This document shows, in pieces, positions 36,601 through 49,000 of a DNA stretch of 64,000 nucleotides. Position 1 is the stretch's first letter. The number at the start of each line of letters is the position of its first letter. A model generated the notes under the pieces. That model had not been told where the DNA came from. It worked only from the letters and a program-made list of their open reading frames with translations, and did no database searches. The DNA is from Owenia fusiformis. Taxonomy: Eukaryota; Annelida; Polychaeta; Sabellida; Oweniidae. The translations under genes and the position numbers were made by a program. Location of the stretch: positions 28,783,248-28,847,247 of the forward strand of contig CAIIXF020000003.1 of NCBI GenBank assembly GCA_903813345.2, given 5' to 3'.

Positions 36601-39600
36601 TCCAATTTTTACATCATCACTCTATATTAGTATAAAATGAATAGAAAACCTATAACAGTGAAATAAATAAATTATGCTAATTTACAACTATGCTATACAG
36701 CTACACAAAGTACAAGGTCATCTCATAAGTTTTAAGAAAATTTGTGTTTTCTATGTACTTTTTGAATGACACATGTACATTTTAAATCCAAAAAGATTAA
36801 CACATTGTCCCTTTATATTTGATTGTTGCGAAAAATAAAGCTGAATTGGATAGAATATTGCTATATGCTATATCATTCAGGTGCTTTTCCATGAAAACTT
36901 CATGAACATACAATGTATAAGCAATATTCAGTTGATAATACATATAAGCACATTTATGATAAAATAATGTTCACCAACAATAAGTCATAAATAATTACAA
37001 TCACTTTCGTAATTTAATCGAAATACAACTGTAACAGACATAAACCAAAATAATTATGGACACCCCAGCTTTTTCGAAAATATAACTAACTCTTAATGAT
37101 TGGACAACAAGCTAGTTTAGTTAAGAGGAGGAACAGCCTTACCATGTTCAACTGTAGCACAGATTATTGAATCATGGGAAGTGTTCTCCTTTGCTGAGGT
37201 GTACAAAATTCTGAACATAAATTACTTTGTTTGATGTTAAGATTATAGGACCAGGAACAATGAAAGGATGTTTACAGAATGATATTTCCCCATTGTTGTC
37301 ATCGTAATATTTCTCCACAAGAAATTACACATATGATACTGTGCAATAATTTATACTGGTGAACCAAAAATTGGTTCTTGTATTATAAATGTTCAGCTTT
37401 TAAATGGTCATCAAACAAAAACCTTGGAATGGTTTCAAATGGGTGGTTGTAGAAAGAGAACAAGATAAAATGGCAGACATAAGATATATCGTAATCATAG
37501 TATACACACATATATAAGTTTGAACAATTAACATGAAACTTTCCTAATCTGAATAAATTTTCTTTCTTAGTCAAACTTTTCTCCAATCTTGAAACCCTCG
37601 ATATAAGGACACATCCAAATCCAAACCCTTTTGGCCAATCTCAGAGGTGTTACATTTGACAGGTTTTTCTGTTTGTTAATTAGCAGCTGGTGGAATATAA
37701 AATTGCCCTACAAGACCACCAGACTTGGTTTTACACTTTTTAGAATAACTGAGTGAATAAATAATAAAATATACATAATTATTTTTACACATTGTTAAAA
37801 CAAGAGAGAGATCTGGAGTGAACATGTAACATGTAAGGGTTCTATACAAAGTCCTAGACTCCTAAATTCAGCATTTTCAGTTTGTAGGCTACTAATACAT
37901 TTTATCACTAGCTTGTACATGTCCATTCATTTATTCAAATGGGCTCAGGTGAAATTATGTCATTCACGAAGCCAACATTTTGAAATGTCAAGACAAATTG
38001 TAGCTATAATGCCCTATTGCAACTTTATTGCAATATACCCAATAATGAGCAATTTCAAATCTTTACACTACCGCCAGTATATATGAATGAAACATATAAC
38101 ATTTCATGAATTTAACGTATGATGATTAATGATATTTTAACTGTTGAATTGAAAGATACCTTCAATATGGACAATAAAAGAGGTTTTAATGTGAATTAAT
38201 GAACCAAACATAAATTCATGCCCAATTCTTGTAGCTATGTAATGAACTGAACATTTCTATAGATTGTTTCCTAAGTACTGTACATTGCGTATGTTCCATA
38301 AATTAAATAGAAATCAAGGCTATACCTTTATTGGCCTAAGTTGAGAGAAAACCACCTGCTATAGTCTCGTTTTAAGCTTTATAGCCATGATAAGAGATTA
38401 AAAATTTGAATTAGAATTTTTATAGTTTACCAAAACTGAAACTTTTTCAACTGTGAAAAGCTCTCTATTTGTGTTCAATATTACTACTCTCACAGCAAAG
38501 AGAGCTGTTCTATATGTGGCTATACTTCACGCACTAGTAAGCATTTATTTTGTTTCTCTCCGAGCATTTACAAACATGGACGAGTATATAACTAGTATAC
38601 TGTGCGCCTAAAATACTCTATCAGACTACATTGCATTACACAGATTCATAAAAAGGCCTCTGATTTTCTTTGTGGACCAAACACGTACCTAACAATAACA
38701 TTTTCATGTAGAACCTCCATGAACTCTTAAACTGATCCTATGAAGAATATAATAAATTATTTATAAGTAACGAGCAAGATACAAATGAGTTAGATGGAAG
38801 AAATCATGGCACAATTTAAACTTCAACATGTAATATTAAGTCACCCTAGTTACTATGGTTATGTATGTAAACAATGGGAATGTGGAGATTTAGAGTTAAG
38901 TATGCATAATTCCACTAATAACATCAATTTATTGGTTCACATTGTCTTATTCTCCAACAGTGATCCTAACATTGTCTCTAAAATCAAACAAATATCAGAA
39001 CAGCCTATATAACTTTAACCATCAATTTTAACAAAATTCTGTTCTGTAAATGACACTGCAAAAAATTGCTCATGCAATATGTGACTTAATCGCATTTCGA
39101 TCTGGAACTTACTGTACCATATGCTAGGTAATTATATAATTTTTAAATACTTTAACAAAAGGTTTGCGTTTAGTGATGTTGCAAATTGTAGACTGTTATG
39201 ATTTTTGGAGAGTATCTTAAGAATCTGAGACACTTTAATAATGGGAGATTTACAAAGGAACAGAAATCAACAATTGACTCACTGAAACCAGGAAAGTGAA
39301 ATATAAATGTTACAGGATCTTGCAGAGGAAATGGCAAAATCACTCCTTATTTGTAAAACATCCACATGGACATTCAAACAGTAGCATTTAGCTTTGACTA
39401 ATTCAGCCCAGTCCAAAATATCATAAAGCAGGCCCTCTTTAATATCCCTTGACCCTGTATGTCTAAAATACATGGGATACAACAATTTTCATGGCAACTA
39501 TTTGAGATTTATATAATATACCTTACTTAGGCATTTTGGCAATCTGAACCTGTTGCTATAAACCTTATACTGGATGTACATACTGTACATGCTTTCATCA

Positions 39601-39945
39601 TATTATTCTGTTGTTACATGTTTACTTGTCTGTATGTGTGTGTCCATTAAGGTGTGAATGAAGGCAATATGTATCCATTTTATCTACTAGATAGTATTAT
39701 GACATCACTGAAAACCTTGGTAACCCATTATACATACATTTGTATATTTGGGACTTACAAGGAGGGAGCAAAATAACTAACTGTAACTGGTTTCCAAGAT
39801 GGCTGCAACACTATTATCTTCCTTCCTTAGAGCACCATAATTCCCTTGGCCATTCCACATTGGTTTTATACATGTTCCTAGGCCTCTCCATCAATGACTG
39901 GGGCCTGAACTGGCATAGAGAGGCTAGTTGTGTAGTTATACATGT
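33680..39945. other. Gene-free convergent intergenic region
   Basis: This AT-rich region lies between the converging OSGIN and DYNC1LI genes and may contain their 3' untranslated regions. No open frame resembles a protein and no RNA gene is seen. A 15-G run lies at 35473-35487. I could not identify which of several AATAAA-type signals is used by either gene. Confidence 0.5.
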
Positions 39946-40052
39946 TCACTGGCCTGTGCTATTAGGGGCTTGGCCAGGAACAGGCTTTTTCTGTTGGCGA
40001 TTCATTCTATCTAATTCTGCAGCTGCATCTCTGCTGACTGTTGCTTTGTCAG
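39946..40052 (-). CDS. DYNC1LI coding exon 11 (terminal)
   Basis: Encodes residues 451-485, DKATVSRDAAAELDRMNRQQ to the C-terminus, ending TGA at 39946-39948. Acceptor GTTTCAG. Confidence 0.9.
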
Positions 40053-43000
40053 CTGAAACACAAAACAAAAGTGAGGCAAGGGCGATTAAATAAAATGTAT
40101 CTATTTTTTCAGCTACAAAAATATCCGTTAGAATTGAGGAAAACAAAAAACCCACATGCAGTTGGCTCAGAAGTTTTGAACAGATTCTCTTTCTTACACT
40201 ACATTTAAACAAAATGAGGCAAATTCAGAACACTCAAAAAATGTTATCTTACTTCCAGTTTTTGGCGAAACTGCTCCAGTTTTCTTGTTTAGTAAACTGT
40301 TGAAAAAATTTGCGAGTACCCCTTCATTGGCTGCCCCTGGCACTCCAGGCTTGCCTGGTACACCAGTACCATCCAACTACAATGTGACAAGAAGCATATA
40401 TCATTGGAAAGCATGAACATAAGCAATAAATTACATTGTTCAAGATGATCTAAAAAGATAAAGGATAAATAATGTAAGGAATTTTTAACACACTTCCCAC
40501 CCTCCTCAACTTCCAGACGAGGCCTTGTTGATAAATTACATTGCCCCTCAGATGATATGAGAAAATATACTGAAGATATTAGGGCAAAATACATCCACCT
40601 GCCATTTGGTACAGAAACCAACTGCCAAACCCGCTACTACCTGCTATTTGATACAGACACCGAACACCAAACACCACCTGCCAAACAGTGTCCACAAAAA
40701 ATTGAAGGCTAACAATATGTCATCACTTGTGGTGGTGACATAATTAAATTGTGATAAAACCCCAAGACTGACCTTTTTGCCAGGCGACGGCGTACCACTA
40801 GGTGATGTTCCTATCTTGGGTGATGCAGTCTTGCCCATAGCAGCAGTTGTTCTCATTGGAGACTCCCTACCTATATCAGCCTTGGGCTCCTTGCTTAGTT
40901 TTGTCTGTTGCTTCATTAAGAATACCTGCTCATCTTCAGCTAGTGTCTCTGCTTCACGCTGTAGAGGCTGAAATAGAGATTTATATGATTAGAATACAGC
41001 CCTTTCAGTGTTAGGACACAGGTGGCCAAAGCTCAACAATTAAGGTGGAAAACATGCAATTTACAGTGAAAACATATAAAACGGATGCATTTGTGTATAA
41101 GGCATTAACATGCAAAATGTCACCACCTGGCGTTTGTTACAGATGCCGACTGTCGAACATACATTTATTATAATTCCACAAAACAGTTGGAGATTGTAAC
41201 AATATGTCACCATTTATGGTGGTTACATATAACAGATCTTCCGAAGTGGTTAAACTTGTTGTCACCTACCACCTTCTGATATAAATGAGCAGCAATTATA
41301 TCATTTTCTTATTTTAAAAGGGTTCATCATGATTTATGTGTATGCCTCCACATGACATTTTAATATGTACGTAATCTACTAGATACTGAAATAGATTATG
41401 TATTATTATTAAAACACACTCCCTTTAAGCCACCCTTAGTACACTGAGATCTTTACCTTACGAAGGTTTGGTTTAACTATGACATCATCATAAGGGTCCT
41501 CTGGTTGTATGTTTGACATTGTCTCGTGTAATATGCTAATTTTGCTGTCTTTATCCCAACCAGCTGGGCTGAAATTAAAAACAAAATTATCACGAATCAT
41601 ATCTCAGAGTATGTCACAGAAATTTTGCAACAGATTGGAAACTGAAAAATAGATCAGAAACATTCCATTTTCAAATTTTTTCATTTTGATGTAAATATAT
41701 TAACGATGCATATGTACATGTTTGTAAATTATTTAAAATGTTTTTGTTGAAATTCATTTCCAATTGTCAAAATTAAATGAATCTTCAACTGAAATTTAGA
41801 CCCAATACATGCATTCCATTTTACTTTTAATTCTTTTTTTACAAATACTGGGAGTTTATATTGATCGATATTACACTATAAGGATAAAATTACCAATTCT
41901 CATTATATAGAAAATTTTCTAATAAAATGTAAAATGAACTTACATAAATACAGCGTCCCTTTCTATAACGAAGGCTGACTCTTGGAACGGGAAACCAAAT
42001 ATCCTATGTATCAAATAGTTCCTCAGTAAATCACAGTTTTTGTCTTCCTTAACGGATGTATAGAATAAAGATGCACCATATGTAAGTCAGTTAAGGAAAG
42101 TATTTTGCACATTCTCTTTATGTTTATTACTAATTGTGAAAAATATTTTACAAACAAGACAAAGAATCTCAAACTTTGAAGAGAAATGGTGGCTATGTAA
42201 TTTAACCGGCATGCCCAAAGCCTAATCAGATCTGAACAGATTAGATCTAGAGGTTTTCATGGAACTTATGTGATATCTGGCGCCTGCCAGGAACAGACAC
42301 ACACAGAATAATCAGCACAAGACAATGTAATGGCAAATTAGCATTCTGATAAAAAGATAAGATTGATATCAGAGGGTAAGGTTCAAGTCCCATTTGGATT
42401 GAGCTACCTCAAATCTTTCCCGAACAGAAAATTCAATTCTGTGTTCCAAATAACGAGCATATTTCCTTTCTAATTCTCCATTAAAATTCTCGTCTTTAAT
42501 AATGTCTAAATATCTATCAAGATGAATTTTAATGCTTATTTTAATGCTTATACATTAAGCTTGATATGTCAGAACACGTTCTACTTTTAAAGGATACAAT
42601 TCAAACAAAATTTTCTAATATTTTCTTGTATGAAATCGAAATGTTCTTCTTTAAAATCGTGTTCTTTCTCTAACGTTGAGATTGCATCGCTCTGAAAGAA
42701 TAAACAAACCATTGTAAAAATAGACAAGAACACAAATGTGTACAAAATGTCCCCACCAAGTGGTGATCCTATGAAATGGTTATCCTGAAAATGAGTAGAC
42801 AAGACTTTACCAACACAATTTGAGGACGGAAAATCCAAAGTGGCCACCTTAAAATTTACCCAGAATGCCAAAAATTTAGTCGGTTCTAGATTTTCATACT
42901 AAGAACCACCCCTGAAAATTTGAAATTGATCCGTCACACAGTTAACCAGAAAACATGTAAACAAGACTTTACAGACAAGATTTCAGGATGGAAAATCCAA

Positions 43001-46000
43001 AATGGCTGCCTTGACATTTACCAAGAATGTCAAAAAACTAATCTGTTTGTAGATTTTCATACTAAGAATCATCCCTGAAAATATGAAATTGATCTACCAA
43101 ACGGTTCACCTGAAAACGGGTAGACAAGACTTTACAGACAAGATTTTAGGACAGAAAATCCAAAATGGCTGCCTTAACATTTACGCAGAATGCAAAAAAA
43201 GTAATCAGATGTAGATTTTCATACAAAGAATCATCCCTGAAAATTTGAAATTGATCTATCAAACCGTTCTCCTAAAAACGCGTAGACAAGACTTTACAGG
43301 CAAGATTTTAAGACGGAAAATCCAAAATGGCTGCCTTGACATTTACCCAGAATGCAAAAAAACTAATCAGTTCTAGATTTTCATACTAAGAATCATTCCT
43401 GAAAATTTGAAATTGATCTACGAAACAGTTCACTTGAAAACGAGTAGACAAGACTTTACAGACAAGATTTTAGGACGGAAAATCCAAAATGGCTGCCTTG
43501 ACATTTACCCAGAATGCCAAAAAACTAATGAGATCTAGATTTTTATACTAAGAATCATCCCTGAAAATTTGAAATTGATCCACCAAACGGTTCACCTGAA
43601 AACGCGCAGACAAGACTTCACAGACAAGATTTTAGGACCGAAAAATCCAAAATGGCCGACAATAAAAAAGTCCTTATGAGTTTTTGCTGATTTCTTTTTA
43701 CAAAATTATCACATATAACTACTGTTAACAATAAAGTAGGCTTTTACAGCAAAGTACATCTGAAATTATTTATAAAGCTACTAAATAGTTAAAGTATGAA
43801 AACTCAAAAACACCATTCAATATGATACAAAGTATTATCGCGCGCTAACTTTTCTTAAGACATTCAAAATGGCTGACATGACTGAGCTAGCAGGTCCAAA
43901 ACCTAATCAGATCTAGAATGAAGTGAGCTGAACAAGATGTTAAAGTTTTAAAAGCAACTGTGAAGCAGTTTTTCTTAAAGTTTGCAGACAAGGATTTTAG
44001 CATTCGACTTCAAAATGGCCGACAGGAAGTAGGTATCAAGTTAATTTTTTTTCATCCACATCTGTATGCACTCATAAGTTATCCCTGAAAATTTGAAGGT
44101 GATATCTGTAGCGGTTTTGGAGAAAACTGCCGGACGTACGGACAGACGGACAGACGGACAGACAGACGGACGCGCCTAGGCCGACAATATGGCCCCACAC
44201 TATGTGGTGGGGACATAAAAACTATGCAATCAATTTGTAATACTACAGTTGACAAATAACATACATTTTTAAACGCTATCATTGAAAGTGTTGACAGCTG
44301 AGGTTTATATAATAGCAACTTATCACCAGATTTTATTACCCTTAATTGTATTTCTCAAACAAGTACAGGGATTTCATTAGCATCAGGCAACAGGCGATTT
44401 TCACCTGTTGTTATCACAAAGTCGCCTGTTGTTTTTCAGGACTTTTCAACTTTTCCATGTTAAATTCATGATTTCCATTAATTTTGCCTGTTGTTTTCAT
44501 TTATTTAGCATGTTGTGAGAAATTCTAGTGAAACCCCTGAAGTATTTAATTTTCATGTTCACATCTTGAGAAGAATCTGATCAAATAAGGGAATAAATGC
44601 ACTGACCTTGGTTATGACTACAACTATGGGAATTCCTAAATTATTAGTGAGTGTGTTCTCCCCTAGGGGGAGTAGTACATCCTGGTCACCTTCAGAGGGC
44701 GCTGATGGATGAAGGGGGTTTGGGCCACGTCTGGGCGGGGACTGCACATTGCTTGGATCACCTGATGGTTCGACATATTCTTGAAAATGTCGAACCACTG
44801 AAAAATAAATAAACTAATAATGTCAAATATGAGGATACATACACACAAAGTTCCAATTTTATACAAAGAAATGGAAACATACTTGAAAGATGGATTCTCC
44901 ATTATTAGCCTCACTTTTACTTTGTATGTTTTTACATTAATGTACCACAAATGGAAGCAATATCTGTTGTGGATAGAATTATTTTGAGAAGAACTGCAAC
45001 AGTGAATCTTTGTTTAGAGCACAGCTGTTCGAATTTAGAGTACAGCCGATTTCCTTTGTTAGAGTGTTAAAATACAGTTTTTAGGAGTTCAGTATTTAGC
45101 ACAGTAACAAGAGTACCATTGTTAGAATGCACTTGCTATAGTACACTTGTTGAAGTTCATTTGTACATGTACTTACAACTTTGTTCATATTCTCGCAGTT
45201 GTTCTCTAGGTATCCTAAGTTTGTCTATGTGATCCTGGAGCAGTGTGCTCCATTTCTTTAGAGAGTCTATAATAGACCAGGGTGAAGACATACTAGCCAC
45301 TAGAAGAACAATTGAGTTGGCAAAGTTCTCTTGTGTCAATGCAAATCTTAGGAGGCCTGTATGATGAGGGTCTCCATCTAGAATCCACACACCTACCCTG
45401 GCATGATCTGAAATGAGATAATAAGTAAATCTATTATTTACTTTTTATTCATCCTCCTAAGCAGGTGTCCAGAATCCATACCTCCTTCTTCCCCCTGCTA
45501 TAAGCAATTTGGAATCGCCTGATTTAACCGTATCACGTGGTCTAATCATGCGCAATGGCTTATACATGATTTCTGTTGCAGTATTGCGACAGCCAATCAG
45601 ATTGCGAGTTCTTAATCGGGGAAATGGTAACTGCTTATCGCAGGGGTTAAAAAGAAAGAAAGATTCTGGATTTTTAAGCCCTGTGATCGGAGGATGCTTT
45701 TTATTGAGAAGAGAAAAATGTGCCTGAGAAAGTATAAGGTACCAGGGGATCTTTCTTGAGCATAATATCTTCTTTATTGTATGGACTGATTTAAAACAAC
45801 AGGACAATGTCAATGAAGCATATTCAATATTTATTAACAAATTTACTGAGGTGTACAATAGATGTCTCCCAATATTAACTAAAACTGTCAAAACTTACTC
45901 TAACTTAGAAAGACCATGGATATCCCTGGGTATTATTACTTCAGCTAAGAGGAAAAATAAACTATATATTAAGTTTAAAAAATGTCCAACTGATGAAAAT

Positions 46001-49000
46001 AGACTCACTTACACTAATTATAAAAATAGACTTAATCATATTATCAGGAATGCAGAAAAGCTTCATTATAAGAAAAAATTTGAAATTAGCAATGGCAATA
46101 TAAAAAAGACCTGGGATGTAATAAACTCTATTTTGAAACGTAAACAACCTAAGAAGATCCTTAATGATAATTTTATCCATGAAGGAAGAAAAATTGATGA
46201 TGGAAAATCCATAGCAGACAATTTTAATAAATTTTTTAGCACAATTGGTGAAAAGCTAGCTAATGAAATTAACTCGGATAAAGACCCACTTGATAATGTT
46301 AATAAAATCGAACGTAATATTAATTCAATTTTCTTGGCACCTGTTGATGTTAATACTGTCCAAAATCAAATCAAGAACTTAAAGGACTCAGCCGCAGCCA
46401 TTGATGATATTAAACCAAAGGTTGTTAAAGTATTACATGATCATATAGCTGATCCTCTTACTTTCATTTATAACCTCTCTATGACCACAGGTATTTTTCC
46501 TGAAGAACTTAAACTTGCTAAAGTTATTCCAATTTTCAAAAAGGGGGAACATGATAAATTCACAAACTATAGACCAATATCTATTTTAAGTGTATTTGCT
46601 AAGATGTTTGAAAAAATAATGCATGACAAAGTATCTACTTTTTTAGAGAAATATGAATTATTGTATTTACACCAGTACGGCTTTCGGAAACATAGATCAA
46701 CTTACATGGCACTCCTAGAATTTATTGAAAATGTCAGACATTCATTAGATAACAAAGAATATTGTATCGGGATATATTTGGATCTATCAAAAGCTTTTGA
46801 TACTGTTAATCATGCAATATTACTTAAAAAAGTGGAACATTATGGTATAAGAGGAATTGCACTTTCATGGTTTTCATCTTATTTATCAAATCGAAAAATG
46901 AAAACTGAATACTCTAAAAGTTTATCCGAGAAATATTTGTCTGAAGAAGCAATCGTTAACTGTGGAGTACCCCAAGGGTCTGTTCTAGGCCCCCTCCTAT
47001 TTATCATATTTGTAAATGATTTCTATCTAGTTTCTGATAAACTCAAACTGGTGATTTATGCGGATGACACTAATATATTATGTAGTGATTCCAATCTTGA
47101 TAATTTGACCACAACCGTAAATTCTGAACTGTGTGACATCAATGATTGGTTGTTGGCCAATAAACTCACTTTAAATGTTAAGAAAACAAAATACATGGTC
47201 TTTGGAAATAAAAGAAATATATCTGTGAACAATGAAATAAAAATTGCAAATTCTAACCTTGAAAAAGTAGATGAGATAGGATTCCTGGGAGTAATTATTG
47301 ATTCAAAATTATCTTGGGCTCCCCATATCAATGCTCTTCATAGAAAAGTTTCAAATGTTATAGGAATGTTATATCGAACAAATTATGCTCATACTTTAAA
47401 TTCAAAGATGATAATATATAACTCTCTGATTTTTTCTCATCTTAATTACTGTAATATTTTATGGGGAAATGCTTTTAAGAATCTATTAAATAAACTACTG
47501 ATATTGCAAAAGAAAGGATGTGTCTGGGTATATGCCCTTTTGGTCCCTCAGTCAAATGTATGTGAAATATGGTTTTTATTACTGACCTAGTTATATTTGG
47601 TAAGTATATTTACTTTTTCACAAGTTTTGATGCATAATTAACCCCCTACTGAGAGTCAGAATAAGTATCTTAACAAACAAAAAAATAGTCATTATCATAG
47701 AAAAAACACCAATGGCAACATGTATGACATACAAAGAAGAAATAACTTAAGATCCATGAAGAATTAAAGAGAAAATCATATTTTTGAAAAATATATTTAA
47801 GGATTAAAATTTTTTCAAATTTTTGAATTTCCCGCCAGTTTAATTTGAAGGGGGAAAAACAAGATGGTTGCCATTTGATATGAGAAATATCAGAAAAAAA
47901 GTTGCTTCACTTTTAGTTTTCACAATGAGCACAGTTTTCCGGTTTAGGTTTTTTGACTGATTCTGACTCTTCATCACCAGGGTCACGTATAGAGATTATA
48001 AAATTGAAACCGGAATGTTGTGCTCAGCATGAATTTGACCGGAATATGTGTAACTTCACCAACACAATTGAAGTCTCAAAACTGGATGCTCAGTAACTTT
48101 GAGTGACTATAATCCCTTGATTACCCAGATAAACACCAATTCACTTATCCAGAAATACCATTCAATGTCTATACAAAGAAAGTAACCAATGTTTTGGAAG
48201 ATAAGTTTCAAACTTATTGCATAATTAATTCATTTAATATTTGCCATTGATTTTTTTTCAATTATGACAAAGTGATATGCACTGTCTTTGATGCCAATAT
48301 TCTTCATCAATTGTGATACAAATTAATATTTTTGTAATCTCAGAAGAAGGATAAGATATTGAAGTTTAATAATATGTGTAATTGAGTTGGTTTTTCAGAC
48401 ATTACAATTTTCAATATTTTCTAAGTCGATACCCAGACTCATTCCCAGACTCATCCTTTGTTAGATTAATAACAAATTCAGATAGATTAGCTCACACATT
48501 CCCAATTTTTCAAGATCTTAAAATACTTAATATTTATCATATTCACACAATCCAAACTGTTTCATTCATGAAAAAAGTTATAAGCAAATCTGTACAGTTC
48601 CCTTCAAAATTATACGATCACTATTTCAAAACTAGAGAAAACATACATCAACGTATAACTCGATTTGGTCATAACTTAGATATTCCTAAACATAGAACCA
48701 GAATTGGTGAAAATTCTATTAAGGTCCATGGTTCATATATATGGAATTCCCTCAATGAAGATATTAGAAATAAACCATTAAATTCACTCATATCTCGTTT
48801 GAAAATTGACCTCCTGAGTACAGAGTAACCAAAACATTTATTTCAATTCTTTATTGTCTCATATTATTGTATTTGTATATTGTATTTATATTATATTATT
48901 GTATTGACCTATGTACCACTTTAAATGTTCACAGTTTATCATGTTTATTGTAAATTTAATTATGGGCAGTCATACACCCCCTGGGGTGTCATAGCCTGTA

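Noticed and set aside
39740-40093. 117-codon + strand frame
   Set aside because: Antisense to the last DYNC1LI exon and its 3' flank.
42375-42395. GGTTCAAGTCCC, resembling a tRNA B box
   Set aside because: No A box or cloverleaf can be formed around it, and it lies inside a DYNC1LI intron region.
45457-45891. 144-codon frame on the minus strand
   Set aside because: Antisense to the 5' part of the LINE and its flank; no recognisable domain.
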